A stretch of 37,200 bases of DNA. Source: Mesorhizobium loti. Lineage in GTDB: Bacteria > Pseudomonadota > Alphaproteobacteria > Rhizobiales > Rhizobiaceae. This document shows positions 23,989 to 31,857 of the stretch, in pieces (the stretch's first letter is position 1; every line of letters starts with the position of its first letter). The position numbers and the translations under genes were made by a program. The notes below the pieces were generated by a model that saw only the letters and a program-made list of their open reading frames with translations, searched no databases and was not told the origin of the DNA. The stretch covers positions 1 through 37,200 of the forward strand of contig NZ_LPWA01000139.1 in the NCBI RefSeq assembly GCF_001510895.1. Reading direction: 5' to 3'.

Positions 23989-24022
23989 CACAATGATGCT
24001 CAGTCGGCAAAGGAAATGCGCC

Positions 24023-24466
24023 GTGCCTCTCCCGTTGGACAATCAGCTCTGCTTCTCGCTCTATGCCACCAGCATGGCAATCAACCGCACCTACAAGCCA
24101 ATGCTGGACGAGATGGGGATCACCTATCCGCAATATCTCGTGCTCAATGCGCTGGGAGAGGCGGACGGCATGTCGGTGGGCAGCATCGCGCACCGGCTCG
24201 CCCTGGAATCGAGCACGATCACGCCGCTGGTGAAGCGAATGGAACAGGCTGGCCTTGTCACCCGTCGGCGCAGCCAGACTGACGAGCGCCAGGTGCAAGT
24301 CGACCTGACCCCCAGCGGACGAGCCCTGCTCGTCCAGTGCAATTGCTTGAACGAGACCCTGATCAAGCGCTCAGGCATGAAGCTGGCTGAACTCGATGCC
24401 CTGAATCGGCAAATCCAAACGTTGCGCGATGCGCTGGGCGGCGACCAGGTGGTCGACGCCGCCTAA
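24023..24466 (+). CDS. MarR-family regulator, OhrR-like (peroxide-sensing type)
   Basis: A 147-residue regulator with the OhrR hallmark LDNQLCFSLYA, where Cys10 corresponds to the peroxide-reactive cysteine, and ITYPQYLVLNAL. The winged helix includes SVGSIAHRLALESSTITPLV and the wing RRRSQTDERQVQVDLTPSGR. Two more cysteines (Cys106, Cys108) could form the intersubunit disulfide of two-Cys OhrR proteins. The GTG at 24023 is preferred: AAAGGA lies eight bases ahead and the N-terminus then matches OhrR; the ATG at 23993 sits directly after the operator and lacks a ribosome site. OhrR proteins repress ohr thiol peroxidases and release on oxidation by organic hydroperoxides. Here the divergent partner is a haloperoxidase-like hydrolase instead. 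Confidence 0.88.
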   Translation: MPLPLDNQLCFSLYATSMAINRTYKPMLDEMGITYPQYLVLNALGEADGMSVGSIAHRLALESSTITPLVKRMEQAGLVTRRRSQTDERQVQVDLTPSGRALLVQCNCLNETLIKRSGMKLAELDALNRQIQTLRDALGGDQVVDAA

Positions 24467-24486
24467 GGTGTAACAACACACCTTAG
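24463..24486. terminator. Perfect hairpin containing both convergent stop codons
   Basis: CTAAGGTGT (24463-24471) and ACACCTTAG (24478-24486) pair perfectly around AACAAC. The TAA at 24464-24466 ends the OhrR-like gene, and the complementary TAA (24483-24485 on the minus strand) ends the ABC ATPase gene. There is no T-run, so it may act as a processing or protection stem more than as a terminator. Confidence 0.65.
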
Positions 24487-25242
24487 TGGAGGCCGAACTC
24501 GCGCAGCAGCTCCTCGCGGTAGCGCACGAAGCGACTTTCGCTGCGGTCGCGCGGGCGCGGCAGGTCGACGTCGATCAGCCTTGTCGCGCCGCCCTTCTCC
24601 TTGGGCAGGATCAGCACCCGGTCGGCGAGATAGATCGCCTCCTCGAGGTCGTGGGTGACCACGACCATGGTGACGTTCTCCTCGCTCCAGATGCGCGCCA
24701 GTTCCTCCTGCATGGAGATCTTGGTCATGGCGTCGAGCGCGCCGAGCGGCTCGTCGAGCAGCAGGATTTCGGGCTGCACCGTCAGCGCCCTGGCGATGCC
24801 GACGCGTTGCGCCATGCCGCCCGAGAGCTGCCTCGGATAGGCATCGGCGAACTCGGCGAGGCCGACCAGCGCGATATAGAACCGTGCGCGTTTCTCGGCT
24901 TCGGCCTTGGCCACGCCGCGCACTTCGAGGCCGAAGGCGACGTTGCCGAGCACGGTAAGCCATGGCAGCAGCCGCGGCTCCTGGAAGATCACCGCTCGCT
25001 CCTCGCCGACGCCCTCGATCTCTCTCCCGTCGATCGCGACGCGCCGCCATCGGCCTGCTCCAGCCCGGCAAGGATGCGCAGCAGCGTCGTCTTGCCCGAA
25101 CCGCTGCGCCGACGATGACAAGGCATTCGCCTGAGCGGATGTCGAGATTGAGCGAGCGCAGCACGGCAAGCTGGCGCCCGCCGAGGCTGAAGGATTTCGA
25201 CAGGTCGCGTATCGTGACCTCGCCGCCGCTTGGCGTTGCCAT
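24483..25242 (-). CDS. ABC transporter ATPase, sulfonate/nitrate/taurine type (two frameshifts)
   Basis: About 253 residues of the SsuB/TauB group. The start MATPSGGEVTIRDLSKSFSL is in one frame, the Walker A region (SGSGKTTLLRILAGLEQADGG) in a second, and the rest, with the Q-loop VIFQEPRLLPW, signature LSGGMAQRVGIARAL, Walker B ILLLDEPLGALD and switch VVVTHDLEEA, in a third. Two single-base losses, near 25105 and 25044, explain this. It is the last gene of a five-gene minus-strand operon, 17 bases after the binding protein. It would energise import of an organosulfur compound, judged from the monooxygenase and FMN reductase upstream. The two breaks within 65 bases make a data error likely but not proven. 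Confidence 0.87.
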
Positions 25243-25259
25243 GGCGCTTGCCTCCGTGC

Positions 25260-26257
25260 TCAGTTGGTCTTGGTTTCGCCCGGGCGGTAGAGGATGTCGG
25301 CAGCCTTGAGCTTGCCTTTCGGCAGACGGCCGTCGCGCTCGAGGATGTTCACCCAGAAGTCGACGTCGCGGTCGGTCACCGCCGCCTTTTCGCGCAGGCC
25401 GAAACCGGTCCAGTAGCGCGCCAGCTCGCCATTTTCGCCTCGCCTGTTCAGGACGTCGGCGAGCAGCTTGCGGGTCTCGTCAGGGTTCTGCCGCGACCAG
25501 TCGGAAGCGCGCGCGGACTGCTCGACGAAATTGCGGGCGGCGTCGGGATTGGCGGCGATGAAATCGCGCCGCAGCACGACGAACCCGCCGACGATCTCGC
25601 CGAGCACGTCGGTGTCGTTGAAGACGCCGCGCACGCCGCCATTGCTGACCAGCTGGCCGGCGAAGGTCGCCTGCCAATAGCCGAGCCCGGCGATGTCGAC
25701 CTGATGCGAGCGTAAGGTCTGCTCGAGCTGCGGCCCGGGCACCACGACGAGCTTGGCGGCGTCCGGCGGCAAACCGATGCCGTGCAGCGCCTCGCGCACC
25801 GTATAGTCGAGATGGGCGCCCAGCGTGTTGACCGAGATCGTCTTGCCCGCGATGTCGGCGATCGATTTGATCGGACTGTCCTCGAGCACATAGAAGACGC
25901 TCTTGACGTCCTTGTTGATGCCGTTGCTCGGATAGGCGGCGACGAAGTCGTTGCCGCCGGCGATCGAATTGATCACGGCCGGCGTCGCGGCCGAGCCCAA
26001 ATCGACGCTGCCGGAGGCGAGCGCGAACAGCGATTCCGGACCACCGGCGGCATAGCCGACATTTTCGAGCTCGATGCCGAGGCCTTTGAAATAACCGAGC
26101 TCGCCGGCAAGCTCGTGCGGGGAGATGCTGCCGCGGCTGGCGAGATAGCGGATTTGACGGAAGCGGCCTGCGAGCGCGCGATCGAAGGCAGGCCGGCGGC
26201 GATGATGCCGGCGGCAAGCGGGGCACGCAGGAGAAGCGAACGGCGTGTGATGGTCAT
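25260..26257 (-). CDS. ABC transporter substrate-binding protein, SsuA-like (frameshifted)
   Basis: About 332 residues. The N-terminus MTITRRSLLLRAPLAAGIIA is a Sec or Tat-like signal peptide (two Arg before the hydrophobic core). The mature protein has the NMT1/SsuA-type pattern RGSISPHELAGELGYFKGLG, ENVGYAAGGPESLFALASG, SVDLGSAATPAVINSIAGG and GKTISVNTLGAHLDY. The frame breaks near 26167, at the end of the signal peptide; one more G in CAGG(G)CCGC joins it to RFRQIRYLASRGS. It captures the substrate in the periplasm for the neighbouring permease and ATPase. Substrate is inferred as an organosulfur compound or sulfonate. AAAGG precedes the start. Confidence 0.87.
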
Positions 26258-26304
26258 GGTCCGGCCTTTCATGGTTTCAGGATGAGAAGCGAAAGATCGG
26301 CTGC

Positions 26305-27153
26305 CTAGCCGACGGTGTTGCTCCAGCGGCAGAGCCGCCGCTGCAGGCTGACCAGCGCCTGGTTGGCGATCAGGCCGAGCGCGGCAAGGATGACGATCGC
26401 CGCGAACATCAGCGGGATCTGGAAGTTGTACTGCGCATTCATCACCTGGAAGCCGATGCCCTTGTTGGCGCCGATCATCTCCGAGGCGATCAGCAACAGG
26501 AGTGCGGTGGTGGCGCCGAGCCTCAAGCCGACGAAGATCGAGGGCACGGCCCCCGGCAGCACGACGCGACGGAAGATGGTCAGCCGCCGGGCGCCGTAGA
26601 CGCGCGCCATTTCGAGCAGCTTCGGATCGACCTCCTTCACACCGCTGATCGTGTTGAGCAGCAGCGGAAACAGCGTCGCCCAGAAGATGACGAACACCTT
26701 GGAGGCTTCGCCCAGTCCCAAAAGCAGGATGAACACCGGATAGAGCGCCAGCGCCGAGGTCTGGCGGAAGAGTTGCAGGATCGGGTCGAGCGCGGTTTCC
26801 ACGGCGCGGACCTGGCCCATCACGAGGCCGAGCGGAATGGCGACGATGACCGCCGCCGCGAAGGCAAGACCGGCGCGCTGCAGACTGATGGCGATATCGC
26901 CGAGCAGGCTGCCGCCGGCAAGCCCTTTCCACAGCGCGGCGACGATCGTATCGAGCGGCGGCAGCACTGCCGTGTTGACCCAGCCGCTGCTTGCCGCAAC
27001 CTGCCAGAGCGCAAGGAAGCCGAGAAGCACGCCGTAACGTGACAGGATACGCGCCGATGTCCGGCTGGCCAGCCGCAAGGCCCCCGTCCCGAAGCCATTG
27101 CCGCTCTCATGCCCGCCAATGCCGATTGGACGTTCGATGTGCTGCAAAGTCAT
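26305..27153 (-). CDS. ABC transporter permease, sulfonate/nitrate/taurine type
   Basis: A 282-residue inner-membrane permease with about six spans (ILSRYGVLLGFLALWQVAAS, then FAAAVIVAIPLGLVMGQ and others) and the EAA loop YGARRLTIFRRVVLPGAVPS that contacts the ATPase. This is the SsuC/TauC family. The start at 27153 is preceded by AAAGG; the longer upstream frame overlaps the monooxygenase gene and has no family character. It lies between the monooxygenase (25 bases) and the binding protein (47 bases) in the same operon. The frame is intact. Confidence 0.92.
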   Translation of the reverse strand: MTLQHIERPIGIGGHESGNGFGTGALRLASRTSARILSRYGVLLGFLALWQVAASSGWVNTAVLPPLDTIVAALWKGLAGGSLLGDIAISLQRAGLAFAAAVIVAIPLGLVMGQVRAVETALDPILQLFRQTSALALYPVFILLLGLGEASKVFVIFWATLFPLLLNTISGVKEVDPKLLEMARVYGARRLTIFRRVVLPGAVPSIFVGLRLGATTALLLLIASEMIGANKGIGFQVMNAQYNFQIPLMFAAIVILAALGLIANQALVSLQRRLCRWSNTVG

Positions 27154-27178
27154 CGTCTTGCCTTTCGTCTTCTGAGGA

Positions 27179-28543
27179 TCATTCGGCTGCGAGCACGGTC
27201 GAACGCGCGACCGTCCATGGATTGTCCGGCCGCCTGAGACCGAGATTCTCGCGCAGCGTCCTGCCTTCATAGGCGGTGCGGAACAGGCCGCGCCGCTGCA
27301 GTTCGGGGATGACCAGGTCGACGAAGTCGTCGAGCGCGCCGGGCAGCCAGGGCGGCAGGATGTTGAAGCCGTCGGCGGCTTCGCTGGTGAACCATTCCTC
27401 CAGCTGATCGGCGACCTGCGTGGCGCTGCCGATCACTGTGTAATGGCCGCGCGCGGTCGCGACCCATTGATAGAGTTGGCGGATCGTAAAATTGTGCTCG
27501 TCGGCGATCTGGCGGATCAGCGCCTGCCGGCTCTTCATGCCTTCGGTCTCCTTGGCTACCGGCAACGGCCCGTCGAGCGGATAGTCCCTGAGGTCGAGCG
27601 TCTGGCCGGCAAGCGCGTTGAGCAGCGCCACGCCGTCCTCCGGCAGGATCAGGTCGTTCAACTGCCGGTATTTGGCGCGGGCTTCCTCTTCCGTGCGGCC
27701 GACGAAAGGCGCCACGCCGGGCATGATCAGCACCTGCGCCGGATCGCGGCCGGCCGCCGCCACGCGCGCCTTGATGTCGCGATAGAATTCCTGCGCGGAG
27801 GCTAGATTCTGGTGTGCGGTGAAGATCACCTCGGCCGAAACCGCCGCAAGCCCGCGCCCGTCCTCGGACTGCCCCGCCTGCACCACCACGGGATGGCCTT
27901 GCACCGGACGCGGCACGTTGAGCGGCCCCCTGACGCTGAAATGCTCGCCCTTGTGGTTGACGTCGTGCAGTCTGTCTTTGTCGTAGAAGCGGCCGGTCTT
28001 CTTGTCGCGGATGAAGGCGTCGTCTTCCCAGCTGTCCCACAGCGCCTTGACGGTTTCGACATGCTCATGCGCCCGCGCGTAGCGCTCGGCGTGGTTGGGC
28101 TGGACGTCGCGGTTGAAGTTGCGCGCCGTGTCGTCGCCTGCCGAAGTCACGACGTTCCAGCCGGCCCGACCGTTCGTCAAAAGGTCGAGCGAAGCGAATT
28201 TGCGGGCGAGTGTGTAAGGCTCCTCATAGGTCGTCGAAGCGGTAGCGATGAAGCCGATATGGGTGGTGAACGGCGCCAGCGCCGCGAACAGTGTCACCGG
28301 CTCGAACCCCGCGATCTTGGCATTGCCGCCTTCGCGGGCGCCGAGACCGACGGTCAGATTGTCGGCGAGGAAATAGGCATCGAACAGGCCACGCTCGGCG
28401 GTCAGCGCCAGCTTTCTGTGGAACTCGAAATTGGTCGCGCCGTCGGCCGGCGACTCCGGATGGCGCCAGGCCGCGACATGCTGGCCACCGCCGGGCAGAA
28501 AGGCGCCGAGCTTGATCTGTCTGGACTTGCCGGAGGTGGTCAT
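27179..28543 (-). CDS. FMN-dependent monooxygenase, NtaA/SnaA/DszA family
   Basis: A 454-residue bacterial-luciferase-like enzyme. The opening KLGAFLPGGGQHVAAWRHPE, the segment RGLFDAYFLADNL, GFIATASTTYEEPYTLARKF and GRAGWNVVTSAGDDTARNFN, and VVVQAGQSEDGRGLAA are typical of the NtaA/SnaA/SoxA(DszA) group, which uses reduced FMN and O2 to cleave C-S or C-N bonds. This is not the SsuD group, which is shorter and lacks the long insertion. Placement beside an FMN reductase and an SsuABC-like transporter suggests desulfurization of an organosulfur compound as sulfur source. The exact substrate is unknown; a nitrilotriacetate- or sulfone-type compound are alternatives. Full length, frame intact. 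Confidence 0.92.
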   Translation of the reverse strand: MTTSGKSRQIKLGAFLPGGGQHVAAWRHPESPADGATNFEFHRKLALTAERGLFDAYFLADNLTVGLGAREGGNAKIAGFEPVTLFAALAPFTTHIGFIATASTTYEEPYTLARKFASLDLLTNGRAGWNVVTSAGDDTARNFNRDVQPNHAERYARAHEHVETVKALWDSWEDDAFIRDKKTGRFYDKDRLHDVNHKGEHFSVRGPLNVPRPVQGHPVVVQAGQSEDGRGLAAVSAEVIFTAHQNLASAQEFYRDIKARVAAAGRDPAQVLIMPGVAPFVGRTEEEARAKYRQLNDLILPEDGVALLNALAGQTLDLRDYPLDGPLPVAKETEGMKSRQALIRQIADEHNFTIRQLYQWVATARGHYTVIGSATQVADQLEEWFTSEAADGFNILPPWLPGALDDFVDLVIPELQRRGLFRTAYEGRTLRENLGLRRPDNPWTVARSTVLAAE

Positions 28544-28579
28544 GACCGATCCTTCCGTTCAGAAACGAATGCTTCGCAG

Positions 28580-29137
28580 TCAGGCGGCGAGACCGACGCT
28601 GCGGGTGGCGCCGACGACGTTGACAGCCTCGGCGACGACCTGCCGGGCGCGGGCATGGATCGCTTCCGACACCAGCACACCATCGGCAAAATCCTTGTCG
28701 GAAGCGTAGATCGCGGTTGGCACGGTCAGCGCTTCGAAGAAGCCGAACAGCGGCCGCAGCTGGTGCTCGACGATCAGCGAATGGCGCTCGCCGCCGCCGG
28801 TCGCTGCCAGAATGACCGGCTTCCCGCGCAGGGAAGACGGGTCGAGCAGGTCGAACAAATGCTTGAAAAGCCCGGTATAACTGCCTTTGAAAGTCGGCGA
28901 ACCCGCCACCAGCACATCAGCGTTGACCAGCTGTTCGATAACGCCGCGGGCGGTCTGGTCGAGATCGCCGAGGCGCCGTGCCGGCGGCAGCGATGGACCA
29001 AGGTCCTCGATGTCGAAGACCGCCGGGACCGCGCCGATCCGGCCGGCGACCTCGCCGGCAAGGTGGCTGATGAACGCCTTGGTCTTCGATGGGCGGGTCA
29101 GGTTGCCGGATATCCCCACCACCAGCTTCTTCGTCAT
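28580..29137 (-). CDS. msuE: NAD(P)H-dependent FMN reductase, SsuE/MsuE type
   Basis: A 185-residue flavodoxin-like reductase: KLVVGISGNLTRPSKTKAFI (phosphate loop), LVAGSPTFKGSYTGLFKHLFDLLDP (FMN site) and PVILAATGGGERHSLIVEHQL are diagnostic of the SsuE/MsuE group. It supplies reduced FMN to the downstream monooxygenase, whose start is 36 bases away. GGAGAG lies ahead of the ATG. It is the first gene of the operon reading leftward to 24483. The 250-base AT-richer upstream region should hold the promoter, which may respond to sulfur limitation; no site could be defined with confidence. The exact subfamily (SsuE or MsuE) is a judgement. Confidence 0.88.
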   Translation of the reverse strand: MTKKLVVGISGNLTRPSKTKAFISHLAGEVAGRIGAVPAVFDIEDLGPSLPPARRLGDLDQTARGVIEQLVNADVLVAGSPTFKGSYTGLFKHLFDLLDPSSLRGKPVILAATGGGERHSLIVEHQLRPLFGFFEALTVPTAIYASDKDFADGVLVSEAIHARARQVVAEAVNVVGATRSVGLAA

Positions 29138-29386
29138 TTTCAGGCTCTCCTCGCGGGCACTTCTTCATTAAGCCTACCGATTTTGTAGAATTAAATGAGC
29201 GAGAAGATTTCAAAACGAGCTTGGCGGAGGGATTGAGTTTGCGCCCTTTCGCCGTTGGTTGGTTCAGTGCATGCGAGGTCCGACCATGCTCGCGTCGCCA
29301 AGGCAGCGCGGTTGCCAACCATTTCCGCCGCGGTTCGGCAGGATCCGCGGCGGCCATTCTTCATAAGGATCTGTTCAGGCCGGTAG

Positions 29387-30034
29387 TCAGTCCGATAGGC
29401 TGTTGACCAGCGGCAGTGGCGGCGCTTCCAGCCCCTTGAACGGATCGCGCCAGGCCTCGATATCCTCGAGCCGGCGATACCAACGGCTCACGGACGGATA
29501 GTCCTCAAGCGGCAGCCTGGCGACGTCGTTGAACGCGAGGAACGTCGCCATGCGGAAGTCGGCGTAGGAAACCGAATTGCCGACCAGCCATTCGCGCTTG
29601 GACAGCTCGGTCTCCAGGATGACAGCCGTTATGTGGAACAGCCTCAATCCCTCCTCGACCAGGGCCTTGTCGATCGGTCCCAGCCCCCAACGCTGCTTGG
29701 TGCCGCGCTCGAAATGCACCATGTCGCAGGCCCTGGCGAAATTCTCCTTGCCCCAGCTCAGCCAGCGGATCATCTCGGGCTCGTCGTCGCCGGTGCGCCA
29801 GAAATCCGAATGCGTGTCGCGCGAGAGCCGGCAGGCTATGGCGTCGGCTTCCCACAGGCTCCATCCCGATCCTACCAGTATGGGCAATGTCAAATTGGGG
29901 TTCAGCGCGCGATATCGTTCGGCCTGCCCCGGCGCCGTGGGCGATGCGAATTCGAACGCGACATCCGCCTTGAGATAGCGTGCCGTCGCGACCGCGAGGC
30001 GAGGATTGGGATTGCGGCTGAACAGCAGTTTCAT
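29387..30034 (-). CDS. Glutathione S-transferase family protein
   Basis: A 215-residue GST. The thioredoxin-like N-terminal domain begins MKLLFSRNPNPRLAVATARY and includes NPNLTLPILVGSGWSLWEADAI, with the cis-Pro and the glutathione-binding Glu-Ala (normally Glu-Ser). The all-helical C-terminal domain has WLVGNSVSYADFRMATFL, the usual N-capping box region. The start at 30034 has GGAGA ahead; a methionine four codons upstream is less favoured. Substrate is unknown; detoxification or stress functions are only by family. Monocistronic, and divergent from the rplY-pth-ychF group. Confidence 0.9.
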   Translation of the reverse strand: MKLLFSRNPNPRLAVATARYLKADVAFEFASPTAPGQAERYRALNPNLTLPILVGSGWSLWEADAIACRLSRDTHSDFWRTGDDEPEMIRWLSWGKENFARACDMVHFERGTKQRWGLGPIDKALVEEGLRLFHITAVILETELSKREWLVGNSVSYADFRMATFLAFNDVARLPLEDYPSVSRWYRRLEDIEAWRDPFKGLEAPPLPLVNSLSD

Positions 30035-30154
30035 GTCGATCTCCAAAGGTCGTTCGATACCTGCTATAGGACGATTGAAAACCGCTTGATGCTACATCAC
30101 CGGGGTCAAAGCTCGATATTATAGAGCCGAGCCAAAGGCTTCCCGCTCCACGGC

Positions 30155-30183
30155 TTGCGCCCTTGCCCGGCTTCCGCTATAGA
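30155..30183 (+). promoter_or_regulatory. Candidate promoter of rplY-pth-ychF
   Basis: TTGCGC (30155-30160), a 17-base spacer and TATAGA (30178-30183). Both boxes are near consensus. It would give a leader of about 180 bases containing the repeat at 30241-30292. Confidence 0.55.
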
Positions 30184-30240
30184 GCCGCCACCCGCGTAGA
30201 CACCCTTGGAGGCAACGCGGAGGAAGGCCGGGTCAGGCCT

Positions 30241-30292
30241 GCATGATCCCCAAAAGCGTTTGGACAGCCAAAAGCGTTTGGATCGACTATGC
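30241..30292 (+). repeat. 18-bp direct repeats inside a GCATGATCC-type palindrome
   Basis: CCAAAAGCGTTTGG occurs at 30250-30263 and 30268-30281, an 18-base period; each copy is itself an inverted repeat (CCAAA/TTTGG). The unit is bounded by GCATGATCC and GGATCGACTATGC, which are imperfect complements, so it resembles a degenerate rhizobial intergenic palindrome. Confidence 0.6.
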
Positions 30293-30369
30293 AAGCTGCC
30301 ACGGCTTTCGACGTTTACGGACGGGGCTTGCCCGCCGCGAACGCTCCACAACACGCGAAAGGAAATGCC

Positions 30370-31017
30370 ATGAGCCACGAGGCTTACGAGCTCAAGGCCG
30401 AAGCGCGCGAACAGGTCGGTAAGGGGTCCGCCCGTGCAGTTCGCCGCAACGGTAAAGTGCCTGCAGTTATTTACGGCGACAAGCAGCCCCCCCTGGCGAT
30501 TGCGCTCAACTACAAGGACGTCTTCTACAAGATCCACGGCGGCGGGTTCCTGACCACGATCGCCACGATCGATGTCGACGGCAAGAAGATCCAGGTCCTG
30601 CCGAAGGATTTTCAGCTCGATCCGGTCAAGGACTTCCCGGTCCATGTCGACTTCCTGCGCATCGGCAAGGACACCGAGGTCAATGTCGACGTGCCCGTCC
30701 ACTTCATCAACGAGGAGAAGTCGCCCGGCATCAAGCGCGGCGGCGTGCTCAACATCGTTCGCCACGAAGTCGAGTTCCACTGCCCGGCCAACGCGATCCC
30801 GGAATTCATCACCGTCGATCTCACCGGCACCGAAATCGGCGACTCGATCCACATTTCGGCGGTTGCCCTGCCGGCCGGCGTCAAGCCGGTGATCTCCGAT
30901 CGCGACTTCACCATCGCGACCATTGCCGGCTCCGCGGCGATGAAGCCGGAGACGGAAGAACCCACCGAGGCGGCAGAGCCCGAAGCAGCGGCGGCTCCTG
31001 CGGCCGAAGAGAAGTAA
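30370..31017 (+). CDS. rplY: 50S ribosomal protein L25 (general stress Ctc form)
   Basis: A 215-residue L25 of the two-domain TL5/CTC type. The N-terminal 5S rRNA-binding domain has LKAEAREQVGKGSARAVRRN, GKVPAVIYG and VLPKDFQLDPVKDFPVHVDF; the C-terminal beta domain has VDVPVHFINEEKSPGIKRGG and ends in an Ala/Glu/Pro-rich tail (about 195-215). The start at 30370 is preceded by AAAGGA; in-frame sequence upstream lies in the leader. It leads the group rplY-pth-ychF, a widespread bacterial order, with pth only 24 bases downstream, so rplY and pth are cotranscribed. Confidence 0.95.
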   Translation: MSHEAYELKAEAREQVGKGSARAVRRNGKVPAVIYGDKQPPLAIALNYKDVFYKIHGGGFLTTIATIDVDGKKIQVLPKDFQLDPVKDFPVHVDFLRIGKDTEVNVDVPVHFINEEKSPGIKRGGVLNIVRHEVEFHCPANAIPEFITVDLTGTEIGDSIHISAVALPAGVKPVISDRDFTIATIAGSAAMKPETEEPTEAAEPEAAAAPAAEEK

Positions 31018-31041
31018 TCTCTTCAGCGTCTGGAGGCGACG

Positions 31042-31763
31042 ATGCTTGTCTTTGCAGGCCTCGGCAATCCGGGCGCGAAATATCAGAACAACCGGCACAA
31101 TGTCGGCTTCATGGCGGCGGACGCGATTGCCCGCCGCCATTCCTTTTCGCCCTGGTCGAAAAAGTTCCAGGGGCTGATTTCCGAAGGCACGCTCGGCGGC
31201 GAGAAGGTCCTTCTGATCAAGCCGCAGACCTTCATGAACCTGTCCGGACAATCGGTCGGCGAAGCGCTGCGCTTCTATAAGCTCGATGCAGCAGCCCTCA
31301 CCGTCTTCTATGACGAAATCGACCTTGCCGCCGGCAAGGTCAGGGTCAAGGTGGGGGGCGGCTCAGGCGGCCACAACGGCATCCGTTCGCTCGACCAGCA
31401 TGTCGGCAATGCCTATCGCCGCGTGCGCATCGGCGTCGGCCATCCGGGCGTCAGGGAGATGGTGCACGGCCATGTGCTCGGCGACTTCGCCAAAGCCGAC
31501 CGTGAATGGCTTGAGGTATTGCTCGACGCGATCGCCGATGACGCCGGGCTGCTGGCCAAGGCGACGACAGCTCCTTCATGAACCGCATCACGCTGACGCT
31601 GCGCGAGAAGCTCGTGCCGACCGGCGATGACGACCGGCCGCCACCCAAGGCGCCGAAACAGCAGAGCCACATCCGCCAGGCGCGCCCGCAGCAGCCGCCA
31701 GCGAAGGTTCCCGAAAGCGGACCGATGGCCGCGATGCTGAAGAAGCTGTTCGGAAAAGACTGA
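31042..31763 (+). CDS. pth: Peptidyl-tRNA hydrolase (frameshifted near the C-terminus)
   Basis: Releases tRNA from peptidyl-tRNA dropped by ribosomes; normally essential. Seen: FAGLGNPGAKYQNNRHNVGF with catalytic His19 and Asn9, KPQTFMNLSGQSVG, VFYDEIDLAAGKVRVK, and GGGSGGHNGIRSLDQHVG. As read, the frame stops after LLAKATTAPS, but the next frame continues FMNRITLTLREKLVPTGDDD to a Pro/Gln-rich tail ending MLKKLFGKD. Restoring one G near 31560 (AAGG(G)CGAC) joins them as LLAKGDDSSFMNRITL, giving about 240 residues, the usual length in Rhizobiales. The catalytic core is complete before the break. GGAGGCGAC precedes the start; rplY lies just upstream. Confidence 0.93.
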
Positions 31764-31857
31764 GCGTCGAAACGATCGCGCCTGGGGCTTGACGTTCGTC
31801 ACCCCTATCGCCCATAGCCCTCACCAAATTTCGAATTCCCGATAGGACCGTAAGAAG

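Larger units (their letters stand above)
30035..30369. other. Intergenic region between GST and rplY
   Basis: 335 bases without a supported gene. It carries a good sigma70-like promoter toward rplY (30155-30183), a small palindromic direct-repeat element (30241-30292) in the leader, and the GST promoter on the other strand, which I could not define. Confidence 0.6.

Noticed and set aside
25040..25110. Programmed frameshifting in the ABC ATPase gene
   Set aside because: Two shifts within 65 bases inside Walker A, without slippery heptamers, and the same kind of break in many unrelated genes argue for sequence error.
27812..29188. Open frame of 458 codons antisense to the monooxygenase and FMN reductase
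   Set aside because: Both sense genes carry full family motifs; the antisense product has none.
29170..29200. CTAC-N7-GTAG inverted repeat upstream of the FMN reductase as a sulfur-regulator site
   Set aside because: The arms are only four bases long; such a match is expected by chance and I know no matching consensus.
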